Below, piece after piece: positions 22,189 through 36,200 of a stretch of DNA of 64,000 nucleotides. The stretch's first letter is position 1, and each line of letters begins with the position of its first letter. This DNA comes from Phoebastria nigripes (lineage: Eukaryota > Chordata > Aves > Procellariiformes > Diomedeidae). The stretch is taken from assembly GCA_035582835.1 (NCBI GenBank), contig JAYKAV010002695.1, forward strand, positions 675,510 to 739,509, read 5' to 3'. Made by a program: the position numbers and the translations under genes. The notes under the pieces are model-generated. The model did not search any database. It was not told where the DNA came from and was given only the letters and a program-made list of their open reading frames with translations.

Positions 22189-25100
22189 TCTTATTTTTAA
22201 AAGTTAATTCGTAGAATCACAGAGGGCAAGAAATAAGAAATACGTCTTCCAAGGTGGCACTTAAATTGTTTTATGTTGAGTGCTGCATTACAGGGGAAAT
22301 GAATTAGTTCAGCTGGCTCAGCTGAACCCAGCTCCCACTCCTCGGTTCTTGCTTTTAGCCCAGCTTTTGGTGTCCCTTCTGCCTCATGTCCTTGAGGGCA
22401 ACCTCAGGGTTCTCCCAGGAAGGTGGCCTGCCTACTCGGCGACTCGTGAGGTGGCATCCCTGGTAGAGATACTTTTCATCTTCGAATCCTTGGGATGGCG
22501 AAGGAAGCCTGAGGGTGAAATCAAGCGTCGTTCCCAATGCTGTCTACTGCTGTGGTGGGCTGCTGTCTTCCAGGTCTCNCTCAGACCGGTCTTCCACTGG
22601 AGTCGGCCGTGGTAGTCTGTGGGGTCTTGCATACATTGGGGCTAGATAGCTGGAAGTGTCCATCCTCCTCATCCATCGTGGATGCCTGATGTGTTATATT
22701 AAACCTTGAGACTGTGACCTGTCTGTGGGGTCTCAAGAAACCGAACAGTGTGGTATTGCTGATTTGGGGTTTCTGACTTTCAGCTTTGGAAAATATATTT
22801 GTTGCTGGCATGTACCAGTTCTAGGTAGGCCACTTAGCAGTATGATGCTGGCAGAGATTTTGATTGTGCAGTAACTTTAGACTGCTGTGATCTAGAAACT
22901 TTATTTATTTCTGTTTGATTGATTTCCTTTTTTCCAAGATATGTAATATTTCATTTATACAACAATACCAGTTTGTTTTTGCTGAGGAACAAATGGCACT
23001 TGCTAATGATAGACACTTTTCTAAATCAGTGTTGACCGGTACTCACGCAGAAGGTGGTGTATTAATGAGAACAAATGAAGGCTAAATCGCAGTGCTTCTT
23101 TGTGGAGAACAGTTTATGCTGGTTTTGTTATGTGGCTGTAATAAGAGACTATTTTGACAGTAACTTTCATATGGGCTGCATCCTGGAACTTTTTGTGGAG
23201 CAGTGGTAAATAGCAGAGGTGGCACTTCGAGTGAGGAAGAAGAAGTGCTGAGACACTAATATAATGGAATTTTGTTGATCATACAGTAAAGCAAGGATGC
23301 ATTTTTTCCCCAAGACAATTCCCTTTCCTACCCCCTTCTGCTCTGGGCAGAATTTAGCCTATGGTTTCCAACGTGTACGTGAAAATGAGTACATTGCTAT
23401 TATTTTTTGTTTACTGTTGCACTTGACTCTCAAGGTGTATTAGAGAACGCACTTCATCACTTGATTATTTGCAGCTGATAAATAATGACTTGTTTTGATC
23501 AACCCACCGCCTAATTTCATATAGAAGTTTAGAAGCGTGTGTGGAGATAGACAGGGGATTTGTAGCTATCTGGAGAGTTGCCTACGTAGCCTGGTAGCGA
23601 GCTGGGAGCCTGAGGGAGGAAGGGTAAAGGACAATTTTATGCGTGAGTCCACTTTTTGATTTATTGCCACTAAAATGACAGAGTTTAAATCCAGACTGAG
23701 CCCCAGGACCAGTACTCAGCTTGCAAGCGCTCTTTACTCATGTAAAGCTCTCAGTGACTTCCGTGGGAAAACTTCAGTATTTACCCCATTTGTTTTTTAG
23801 ATCTCAGCCATCAAGAAAGTTAGTGTGAGGAGTTACTCTGCTGACAAGAGGCTTTTGTTAGGAGTATCCTGTGAGGATGGCAGGTTTGAAGGCGTCGTGC
23901 CTGTAAGGTGAACGTCAGGCTAGTCCGTGCAGTAAACTGGTAGCAACCACCAAAGCTGCATACTTGGTTAAAGAGTGTGAAGCTGCTGCTTTCCTTAGGA
24001 CAAAGCAGACGGGGTTAACTGTCATTTGAAATGGCTGCCATTGCATGAAATGACCTGTCCTTGAAAGAGGCCCGGTCTCTCCTTCTCCGTACACAACAGA
24101 AACACTCTTCAGATTCCAGGGCAAAAAGCTCTACTTCAAGCATATTTACTCTCTCAAAGTATTTTCTCGAGTGACTTCCCATGCTCCTTTCTGCTCTGTC
24201 GTTCCTGGGAGCTGAGTTGTTTCTGCTCAGACTCAACGTGCATAGCAGGATGTCGTTTAAAGTCTTGCATCGCAAAGGTCCATGGTTTCTGGTGATTATA
24301 GGTCACAAATGAGGAGTCTCTACTGAAATGTCAGAAGAGCTTTATGAGACACTACCAATATGGGTACTGTTTACTTTTTACAGTCTTGCATCTTGTCTTC
24401 AACTGAGGTTGAGGTCTGTTGTGCTGAGTGGTGTTTGAGACTAGAAGAAAGTCTCTTCTCAACAGTGCCTGTCATCTGTAAGATAGAACCAAAATAGAAG
24501 ATGTCATTTTATCAAAATTACTTACGCACATTAATGCACATCTCCAGAGTACCTGGCCATTTTGTTGCGGATGAGACCATTTTTCTCTTCCATAGTGTTC
24601 TTTTCCTCTTTCTGTGTTTCCTGGAAGAGTATATGCATCGCTGCTGCCAGCAGGAACCACTTGGTCAATGTGTAGGAGACAAAGGCAAAAATGTTTTCGT
24701 TTTACATATGTAGAGGTGACGAAACCTAGATTCAAACAGTGTGTGCCATCATGTCTGTAAACAAGTAGGCTGGACTTATTGAGAAAAAAATTTGTTTGTG
24801 TTGACACAGGAGACACAACTTGGTGCCTGCAGAAATAAACAGAAACTCTTTGGTGCTTTCAGAGATTCCAGACAGGGAGAGCATTTCCATCCCATGGGAT
24901 GGTCGTGGGCAAGCATTAAGCTCTTTTACCTGAACAAACTGAAATACATTGCAGAGACACACGTGGGAATCAAGTTCCTTACTGCTTTAGTCCTAGGCCT
25001 CGCAGTGCTTGGTTGCTTCTCTGAGATCTCGATCAGGACTGGAAGGGACAAATTTAAGTGGAGAAGACCCATCCTTGTGTTACGGTTTTGGAAGCTGATC

Positions 25101-28100
25101 TAGTGATTGTGAATGCAAGTTGGGTTAATAAAAGTTATATTTCACTACCATTTCTGTCTTTAACACACAGAGAAGCTCACCGAGAGAACAAATACATTTG
25201 CAGAGATTTCAGCCTTTTTTCACTATTGGAGGTACAAGTATGTGTGGGGTTTTCATGCTATATTCCTCTGTATTGCTTAATATAAATTTTAAAAGATGTG
25301 AAAAGTTGCATCTGAGAGCATTTATGAATGTCAGGCGTTCATTCTGTTGCTGATCTGTGGGCCTGTTACCTAAAACTTTAGGTAATACTGACCTATTTAT
25401 TGTAGTGAAAAATTCCTACTGATCTAATGGAGTTTGGATCAGGCCACTTTTGCTTATTTAAAAGGTTGTTCAGATTTTCCTTACTGGTTCCTGTCACGTT
25501 GCTGTTACTGCATCTGTCTCTTGACTACTGGGTAAGGAGACCTACATGGGTCCCTATGTGGAGGGAGTCACAGAGCTGAGAGCCACCGGGATGGAGAGAT
25601 GAGTTTTGGGGAGGGGACCATGCGCTGCACCTGGGTATCGCTGGAGTGTGTGNGCAAAGGGAGGAGGGAGCTGTGCAGCCCACTCGTGTTGATTTGCTTT
25701 TTAATTCTTCTGCAGAGTGCCAAAAATGGTCTGTTCAGGTATGTATTTTGAATATTATGTCTTGTACAGAGGAACTTTGTAACAGAGGAACTTAGGTGCT
25801 GTCAGGCCGAGTCAGACCGGTGTCTTGACTGGTGTCTGTTTTGCAGTCGTTAGCTAACACCTGGCACATCAGTTGAAGATGAAATGGAAAACTGTATGTA
25901 AAGAACAGAAGGTAACTGGTGAAAGGAGCAGGAGAGAGAAAGCAAGCAACAGAGAAAAAACATATGTGCATACCAATTCTTTTTTCACACCTGCAGGCTA
26001 TCAGCTTACACCTTAAAGCGGGGAGCTTGGTTGCCCTCATCAACCTCTTTTGTTGCGTACCTCGGATACAACGCGGTGCTTTTGAACACTTGCGTAATGG
26101 TGTGGTCTGCCAGCCAGCACGTTGGGCTTTGTAACCTTCCCCAGCTACCAGGTCGTGGTGAGCACTTCTAGGCTCCCTGCAATTTCCTTATGTCCACGCA
26201 GCCTGGAAACAAATGCAAGTTTTATTACTGTGTGCGGCCAGATTCTTTTGCGGACCGGTGCTACTTCTTTCAGTCAAGTTACGCAAGAAATAAATTGAAA
26301 AATAAGAGGACGATTTTGAGAGGAGGGTTCTTTGTGTGTTATTTGTTTAAAGTGCTTCTTGCCCTTTTGTTTTTAATTCACTCTAGCTTTGCATTTTTTT
26401 CCTTGAGTTTTGTTTTGTTCCTGCTTTTTACCACCGCCTCTTTCTCTGGTTCCTTCCCTCTTGGCTTATTTCCCATCTGCTTTTGGGAAATCCAGTAAGG
26501 AGAAGGGGCAGAACAAGAATCAGAACAGCTGTAATCACACAGGGCCGAGCAGCTTCTCTGCCAAACAGGCTGCGTTTGGCAGANCCCCGTTTTCAGCAGT
26601 GAACCCTTGGCACGGTAACAGGTTCTCTCCGCAGATGTCCTGCGCCGAGTGCAAGTACTGCATTGTGGCAGAGGGTGGAGGGTTCGACCCAGGCTGGCGC
26701 CGCTGGAAGACAAGGCGAGAGGGCAACAGTCCAGCAGAGAAACTCAAGGACAAACTTCGTAACTAGGGCACGGATTTGGGAAAGAAACTGTGAAATAGTA
26801 AGATCTAAATTCTNATCCCAGCTGTATTTGGATGAGTCTCTTGATTTCCATTAGCATGGTCCTACATGGCAGCCTGGTGTGGCTGAGAACAGAATCAGGC
26901 TCTGATTATCCAGTTGTCATGGGAAGATGATGAATTTTGGATAGAGATGGGAATATGTTGCTGTGCAAAAAAGTGCATAAGCCGTTCTCCCCGTGTTGTC
27001 TCTGGTAAAGGTGACCTCTTCAAGGTGTTGCCTTTGATGTCACCCAGATGACAGACATTGCAGTCAACTGGAATTGTGTGACTAAACATCGGGGTCAATC
27101 TCTAAGCCTTTAATTATTTTAAATTATATGGCAGTGAGATGAAATAGAATTTTGATTTGATATAAAATAACAGGGGGAAAAGAGTCTCATCTGGCACTTT
27201 TTACTCCCACCCCCTGTTTAGAAACCCTCTTTTCAGCCTAAATTTATTTGTGGTTGGTCTATTCTTATGAGAGTGTTGTCTTTCAGCAGTAGGAATTGGG
27301 AGAGCTGGACTTGCTTCTTAGATCTGCCACGGATTTTCTGCATGACTCAGTGAGCCCCACTGAGTGACTTTTGTATTCAAAGGCTAAAACTCGAGTAGTC
27401 TCCAACTGCGGATGGTCTGGCCTAAAATGGCAAACACAGACGGCTTGGTGCACTGCTGAGGTATCTCCACGGGACAACACAAAAGATGCTCTAGGAATGA
27501 ATTGGCCCTTGGCTTGAAGTTGTAACATCTGCAGTGTACTTACGTCTACATTAGCTGATACCTCCTCAAGGGTGGTGTGTCTGACTAATGTGTCCTCGAT
27601 GAGCCTCTCTTCCTAGTGAAATAAAATAAACTACAAGTGCTGTAACCTGGGCAACTTCTCATCAAAATTGTGACGTAACATTTTGCTTCCCAAAATCACA
27701 GCTGTGTTAGTTGTATGCAGCCCAATATTTCGTGTTTCTTTGTTTTCCCTTCTTTGTTCAGTGGCAAAAAATTACGCAGTAAACTCAATGTTAATATAAC
27801 AGCTAATGAAAGACATCATAATGAAAAAATGTCCACTGGAAAGAGCCAGTCTGTGGTGTATTTCCTTGGTCTGTACGTTGCCTTAGTGAGAAGAGGTTGT
27901 TGGAAAATATCATTCATTTTAAACTAAACAGTAAGCCTCCTTCAAATTATATCTTAATAAAAAAGAGAACATCTTGGATAGTCTTTGATTTAGACGCGCT
28001 GCATTTTAAATGTGTCCTAATTATAGTGCTCATCGCTTAACATTAATTTAATGAACATCCTCATTTATACGGACAGGTTGGCAAATAGGAATTAATGCCA

Positions 28101-31100
28101 TTAAAACCCGCAAGTCTCCCAAAGGAAGAAAATCAAAAGATCTATGAAGAAAACGTAATCTTATTATTTATAACAAGGCAAAGCACAAAATCACCAGCCA
28201 TACATTTTTGTAACTGGCTCACGCCGTTTGCAAAGGACCAGTGCCGTGCTGCAAGCGGCCGTTGCCTGCCCAGCGGGTGGCTGGCAGGGAGCTGCCCACG
28301 GGCATCGCTCTTGCTGAAGCACAGCTTGCTTTGAGGAACTTTCAGTCTAAGGTTCCAGTCTTGCAGGTGGACCCTTGGCTTTGTTTTGGTCTCAGTTGTC
28401 TGGATCAAGACCAGACCTCCTCTAATCAGCTCCAGAAATGACCACAGTGGTTCATCAATGGCCAAAAATAAGGACTGAAGGAAGACATCATTGTTTTTTT
28501 TGTGGATCTGGAAAAGTGTTGATGATGCACATCTCTGCTTTTATCATTTAATTGCATGCTGATATCAGAACTGCTTGATTCTAAGAAACACTAGCTGTCA
28601 GATTTTCTCCATAGGCATTGATTTCAACACACATGGATGTCCATGGATGGTGGATGGTCCACTCGCTCCTTAAAAATCTTTGTCATCCTGAACTGTGTTT
28701 CAGTGAAGTTAGAGGAATTCCGGTGATGGCAATGACAGTTATTTATGAGCCAAAGAGACCTAAGGGTACATTATGTTAACAAAGCAGTAGCGTAGACCTA
28801 TACGGACCCCTGCGACCCTCACAAATCATCCTCTGACAGGAGGCTTAGGGTGTGGTAGTCATCACAGCCAACTCATCGTATGGGCTTCAATGGGGTGTGG
28901 TTGACACCACAGTGGCTAAGCTTTCCATGTAGTCCAGCTTGGTTGAATTACTGTACTGCAGACTCATTTTTCTCCCTAAATATGATGGCGATCTGCAATA
29001 TTTAGCCCCTTCTTACTGAGCGCAGTGAGGAGAACTTTCATCATCCTTATCCAAATCCCGCTGTACAGTTATTTAAGGGGTGGGGGAGCACAGCTGAGCT
29101 TTAAACAAAGACGTAAGCATTGCCGCGTGGAGAGTTATGCCTCGTACAAGTGCTACTCGGTAGAAAAATGCTGTAGTTGAAGGCCCAGATTGTGCAAAAT
29201 TTTCTTACAGAACTGTGTTTCAACTTCTGTTTGAAATCAGTGATGAGTGCATGCTGAAGGACTGCTTGACTCGGGGACTAAGTTTATCAATAACTGATGT
29301 ATCTGATGCTTTAGTCTTGGATCTCCTCCGCCTGCCACTTCTGCTGTGTCAAGCTCTACCCGCTGACTGCAGCTAGCCTTAATGTTAAGCTGTGAGCACT
29401 GTGTGTTGCTAGTATTTACAATCTTACTGACTAAAAATGAGAGGCTAATACATTGATCTTGTATCTTCTGCCTCCAAGTCTTGTCAGTGGTGCAGCTCAG
29501 TACACGTTGGGGTGAATGGGAGTAGTCCTGTCCCTAGTTGGGTCACAGCGAACAGTTTAATGCCTGTCATCTGCATGTATAATCTCAGACTCTTAGGTTC
29601 CTTTCAAATACGGTAGCCTCTGATCATGTCCCAGATAAAATCAATAGTAATTCTCTGGTGGACTTCACGGAGTCTGTTTAGGGTCACGACTGTGGTTACA
29701 TGAAGATGTTCTTTGTGTCTGTCTATGTAGGTTTATACATGTATGGATGTATCTGTGTCTCCAGTAGTGCATTGGTATAGAAATGGGGTTTTTTGGTTTT
29801 TGTTTTTTTTTTTTTAATTCTGAGAGGATTGGTGATAAATTCGGTAGGTTCCACTATTGATGTCAGAGGATCCAAGTTTATAGAGTTTTGTTCTGGAAAC
29901 TAAAGTGCCTTGTAGTGAGTTAAAAAAAATATATAAAATGATACAACTTAATCAGAAGCTAAGCTGAAGGGAAAAGTTGGTTTGAATATTAATATGACAA
30001 AAGGGACTGTAAGATTGAACTTCCTCTGAAACCCAGGAAAAAGGTATTTGACACAGAATAAAACATCCAGTCATGAGAAGACCTGGGGTAGATCTGCGTA
30101 TATTTGAAAAACAGCCTTAGGATTACTGGCATGCTTTTAACTTGTCTCATACAGGTGTTTTTCCCTTTTTTATTTCATTATTCTTATTTAGGTTTCTTTC
30201 TATTAATAAGACATAAGCAGATCCAAATTCAGTTCCCACATGCATAGAAGAGGATGGACTCTAAGAGCAGAAATGGCTCAGATGATTAAAATTTTTGTGT
30301 GAATTTACATTTTGCAAGGCATTTTAGCTTAACACCTTTTTGGTAATTGGAAATGTATCGTTTCTGTGGTACCACGACACTGGTGTCAGCCTCTAGAAGA
30401 CAGAGCACAATAGGAAATGCACATCTCAAATTCTTCATATGAATCGCCGTTTACATTACTGGATCAGGAAATGTGCAGTAAAGATGTTTCACAGTTTATT
30501 TATGTTAATATTTTGTCTTCTACATGGGCTTCCTGTCTCTTTGGTACTGTTTTCATTTTGTAAATTTACATGTTTTGCTTAAAGCAAGAGTGAGAGCGAG
30601 ATTACATCTCTGCTTGTCGCATGACCTATTTATTGTTGCTTCAGAAAAGCAGCGTTGTGTCTCTGCCTCTTAGCTTCTCATGGAGTGCAAAACTAGGGAA
30701 TTGCTCAGGTATTCAGTGGCAGGGGGTGACAGCCAAGGTTGTGACTCGGTTCCTTGCCACCCGTTCCTAATGTCAAAGCCAGTTGCGTTGAAGAAGTTAC
30801 CTGAATCCAAACTGAGTTGGGGCTTCAGAGTCAGCACGGGCTGCGCAGCAAAATGATTTATTGGCATGCACACCTAAGCAAAGACCACCACCGTTTCCCT
30901 GGTGAATTTCTTGCCTTTTTTAAGGGAATGTTTTGAAAATTAAAGCAGTAATTAGTGACCTGTAGCATGCTGAAATGAGCATGGAGACACCTGTGACAGG
31001 ACATTGAGCTTTATGTTCAATAGATGGCTTTGCATGCTGCTCATGATAAAGATTGTTGTTTCTCTGGAAGGGCATCCACAGTGTTTATATTGCTGCCTGC

Positions 31101-33201
31101 AATTTAGTGAACATCCATCTTTAAAAAACTGTTATTTTCCTGATGAAATACTGGAGTTCTTGGGTACTAAGGGGAAGGAGATGGGTTTAGCCTTTGGAAA
31201 TCTAGAAACTTACCTGTGGCTTCAAGAGTACAAGCTTTTTGGAGCATGGGCCCTCAGGAGTGGCTTCAGTCCATCTGCACTACGATCAGGCTGAAGCGTA
31301 CGTAAGCTCACCAGCAGCAGTTTTAGGTTGGTCAGTTTGAGAACCAACGTGAGTAGCAAGTGGCACAGGCTTCCCCACAGCCTAGAGCCCTGCGTAGATG
31401 CGCAGGGTCCTAGGTTGGTTTGGTACCCGGTTGCAATGGAGTCATATCCTCCGTTATTGTCAGGGCTGCAAAAGCTGAGCTTAACCTTTTCAGTGGATAT
31501 CTAGTGATTCTTTGAGCTCCTTACTTTCCAGAGTAACTTCAAAGACTGGTGGATTTTGAACAGTTATGTCGAACATGTTCAATATTCAAAGTTAAACGTA
31601 TCTTGGTTGGTTTGACCAAACTGTGACAGATGAGCAAGTGGNTCTGCATTGATTTATTAATAATTACGTTTAATAATTGTATGAATAAGTGAGAAGTGAG
31701 AATTGTGTTATCAGAATTTTTCAACAGCTGTACTAATTCAGCTTCAGAGAAGGCTGTGGAAGAGTAACCCAGGACACCCTGGCACGCCCCAATGCACCCT
31801 TGAAAAATAAGAGGCAAGCTGTTTGCTCAAAGGATCCTTCTCTTCTCTCAGGCCATGTTTTGCCAGCCGAGGACTTAGAGATCAAAAGAACTTTAAACCC
31901 ATTGAAACACCTTCTTAAGAGTGGAACGGCGGTGGCTTTCAAGTTACACAGGGAGGAAGCTTCTTGGAGACTACTCTAGAGTAGGAACAGCTAGGAGAAA
32001 GAGAGGCTTACAGTCAGTTTGGAGGGAGGTTTATTTTAAATACACAGTACTTGCTTACAGGAGCTTATTTGGCCACTGCTTACAGTTTGTCATTGCTCCT
32101 GGAGGGAACAGAATTGCAGGTCTGAGCATGCATGAGGCTAGCAGAGCTAATTATGGCTCGCAGGGCAGTGCTGCCAAAGCGCCGGGGCTGAGCACGGTGC
32201 CAGGCTCTTGTGCTAGCTTGGGTACTGCAAGTGGTGCAGCTGCAGAAGTGCCAGGTGCAGTGTTACTGAAGAGATAAGCAGACTGCGGTTTCCCCCCTTC
32301 TTCCACCCTTGCTTCACAGTGCAGTGACAATGATCTGGCTGCTCTACCTCCCCAAGAGCGTGAACATTAGGGCAGAGTTTGCCCTGGGATGCAGCACTCC
32401 CCGATGTGATGGGTCCGGCGGAGGAGGTTACATGAGCCTGGGCAGAGTGTTTGCCAATGGAGCTGTATTGTTTTAGCACTTGAACAAGCTGCGTGACGCC
32501 CTGTGAACAGACCCGAGAGAGTCGTTCGATTCCAGCCTCTGCAGAAGCAATAGTTGAAGCTCTTGTCTTGAAATCCAGTGTTCACAGAGGAGGTCAGGAA
32601 GACCTCCAGGTAACTTCACCTGGTACCTACAGCATGAAGACACTCCGCAGGTCATGAAGTCTCTATGTGTGTGTGTATATCATGATTGCACAAGTATAAC
32701 TCCCAGGTGTAGGTGAATGTCTTAGATTCAGGTTGTCCAAAACCTCTAGTTCACAAGTTAAAAATGCCTTTTCTGGGGATAGTCTCAAACATAAATCTAG
32801 AATCTGCTTTTTCCATGAGTTTCCCTGACGCTAAACACCTCATGTAAAGATTTGTGGTTCCTAAGCACAGTGGGGGATTAAATACAGAACCAGGAAAATT
32901 GAATTCTTATGCAAGTTGATGTTTGTAAAATACTCTCTCAGCTCTTCCTGGAGGCTTTCTTGATAACTGGGTGAGAAGAGGGATGTTGGCTGGCTTTTGC
33001 AACAAGGAGGAATTTGGCATGCAAAGGAGAAATAGCAAGGCCAGAAGGAAGGTGTGGACTGCATGTTGACTTGTGTTCAAATCCCAGACAGCTGCTGCAA
33101 TAAAGAAACAGTCTTGGGTGCACCAGGAAAACACTTTGCAATAAAACTAATACAGCAAAGTTATTAATTTCAAATCCGGATAGTTTGTTAAGGGAGAAAA
33201 T

Positions 33202-33262
33202 GGTATTACCTTGTCAAGTTGTAATACCATCAAGTTGTTGACAAATANCAAGTTGTTGTCAA
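33202..33262. repeat. Inverted repeat followed by direct CAAGTTGTTG repeats
   Basis: GGTATTAC (33202-33209) is perfectly complementary to GTAATACC (33221-33228), with an 11-nt spacer containing TTGTCAAG. Immediately after, CAAGTTGTTG occurs twice (33231 and 33249), each followed by a CAA-containing segment. The cluster is in intron 1 and looks like replication-slippage products around a small hairpin. Confidence 0.6.
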
Positions 33263-36200
33263 GTAAATGGGACAGATTGTTGATCGTTACTAAGTATTTG
33301 TTTGGACGGGTAAATTTTATTCTACAGTGGGGTCATGTTAGCACCGCTGTGAATATCCATTGAGTAGTTGAGGGAGGGTTGACACTGTTGGTTTCAGGCA
33401 CCGACATCTCTGTGTAGCTGTGTTTGTGCCTTAACGAATGTGCTGGTATGGTTGTAATCACTGATGGCTCTTCTAAATTAAAACAGCTTTTGAGTTGCTC
33501 CTGCTTTCTTATAAGATTGGCTGGCCAAAACCTAGACTGTTTCGTATCTTTTTGAGTTTCTCCAGGTGTCAGAAAAAAGAGTCTTCTAATTCAGCATGTT
33601 CCAGGGACCCCTTGAAATCATTGTCCGTTTTTAAGACTTTTGATCTAAGAAAAATAAGCATGATGTCAGTAGGCTTAAATTTGCTCTATGGAGGATGTCA
33701 GGAAAATATATAGGACTCCACAGACCAGCAAAGGTTGAGAAACCACTTTTAAGTAATTGCATTAGCTAAACGTGCTATTAAAAGAGATAAAGAGATGTTT
33801 TTGTAACAGCTCACCAGGGCTCCAGTCCTCTTTCTGTATGTTAACTATGTGAACATCGTGGTTCTCCGCATTACTCCAAATGGGAGAACTGTATGTTTTT
33901 TTAAGAAAGGAAAATTAAATTAGTCTTGTGTTTGATATGTTATTGAGCACTTTTGTTACCTGATAATGAAATTAGGTAATGCAGGCTGGTTCTGTGGCAC
34001 CGACGCATTCCCCTGTGCTGGAGTAATTCCCAGCTGAGCCATTAGGGCAATTTTTTGGTTCTTTGTGCCCCAAGAGCAGCCCAGAAAGACTAGAAGAGCA
34101 TCCAGAATCTGGCTCATAGTTGAAATACAACCACACAACTGAAGGAAGGAAAAATGCAGCCAAACCTGTGCTGCTTTACAAGGAACTTGGCTCTGCAGAG
34201 CCTGAAAGGGGTCAGGAGTGGGACCAAGGGATGGAGAGTCATGGTCGGGTGGCTGGATGGCGGAGCTCACTGTCTCTCCGCGTAACTGGGACTGATGATT
34301 TAGTAAGCATCAAACGCTTCACGCAGTTCATGCACTAATAAGAATATGTAGTAACTAACATATAGCTCAGAGGCTTCTGAGTGTGAATACCACTAATGAA
34401 AATCAGACCTGGGCTTCCAAGTGGCTTCGGGGATGCTTTTAAAAATCACACCCCTTTCTTCAGCTTCACTCAGCTGCTCGCTTCAAGACAAAAACCCCTT
34501 TTCCCTTTTTTTTTTTCCCCATATCAGTTTTTACTGCTTCTTTTGGGGTGAAAAATTACAATTTCTCTTCTAACACGTTCCTTCCTAAGGTGAAGTAGTG
34601 GTGTAGCGTGCAGTCTATTTTAAGTACTCATCTTCTTACCATCAACTTAGAAGAACCTCCCTTATGGTATTTTGAATGTAAGTAGAGGCTGAAAATGGGT
34701 TTCATGCATCTAAGCCACTGGAGTAGTTTAGCATTTTATGCCTATGAATAGCAGCAATGCAACCGTGTAAAAATAGTAACTCTCTGTAGAGTGATCTAAA
34801 CTTTTGTTTCCTTTGTAATGTCTTGAGATTACAGAAATCACTGGGGACTTCAGCGAGTGGATCAGATGTAACGCGTTCAAAAAACAGGATGTCTTTTTCC
34901 ACAACAACTAACCTGCTCACAAAAATAGCACCTGAGGATGGATTATCATTAATAGTGTTCAGTGCAATAGAGACAAAACTATTACACCTTAGGGAAACAC
35001 ATCCTATAATAATAGTCTCAGTTGCTAAATATGACTTGTTTCTGGTGTTTTTAAACTTGTTTTATGACTCAGGCTTGAACAATCTGGATATTGTTGATGA
35101 CATAAAATCTGTAATTCTCTGAATGTAATTTAAGTTCTCAATGTCTGCATTTTATTTCTATGCTTACTTTTATTTCAGCTTTCCTTGCAATTTGGGGTGC
35201 ACCTTCTGAAAAATGTTCAATCCGTGTTTTTAAAACTCTACCTGTGATTTTTTCTCTCTGGAGAGCTCGGAGCTCCAAGCAGCCGATCATTTCACATCAT
35301 TGGGGTTTGAGAGATTTATGTTGACATCTCTGCAGATATGGCTGTGATAAACATGTAGGTGGAACGTACACTTGAATGCCTATATACTGCAGAGATAGGG
35401 TCTTCACACCAGAAATAGGGCAGATTTTTATCTCTTAATCAAGGAGGTGCCAAGCACCTGCACTGGCCAGTAACATCCCTGAAGTCCCTCAGCCATTTGC
35501 AATTAAAAAAATACTCTACAGCTGGCTTAGTTGGCCGTAACATTTGTTTTTCAGGGAGGTCCCGATTCCACTCACTTTTACAAATAGTTTTATAGAGGTC
35601 AAGTAATTCATGCTTTCTCCCAAAGGGCTAATTCTCTGCTGCATACCACAACTGCAAACAAGTCTGAAAAAAAATCGCAAAATGTGGTTCAGTCAACCAA
35701 AGAGCAAAGTTTATCCAAGACAGCAAAACTCGTACAACTGGCTGAAGTGCAGGGATGAAGAAGCAGAGAGAGCAGCTCCTTGCTGTAATTCAATCCTGTT
35801 TGCATTTCTCAACCCGTCTGTAACAAACAGATTTACTCTGTTCCTCTTTTTAAAAGGAAAGGGCACCTACTTTATAAGCAAGCGATTAACGTCCAGTACA
35901 ATTGCAAACATCAAAAAGAGCGAGCAACACCCCATGCCCCAAAGAATTCCCAAATAATAAATAAGGTAGAAATGGAGATACATCCCACCCTGTGCCCCTG
36001 AGACAGCACGTCCCTCTCTCTGGGTGCTGGAAGGGGTGGTGGGACCAGGCTTTTCACATCAAAGGAGAAGTGTATCTCAAGAGTAAGGAGAGCATCACTT
36101 GCCGTCTTCCTGATTTCAGCAGCGGTCCCGTTCATGCCCTTTTCCTCATCGGAGCTTGGACGTGTGTCTCAGGAAAGGCTGGTTCGGGGCTGCGCTGCGG

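Noticed and set aside
22205..22235. TAGAATCACAGAG, a phrase common at the end of avian CR1 copies
   Set aside because: A 13-base match without the usual GGTTGGAAGGGACC continuation is not evidence for an element.
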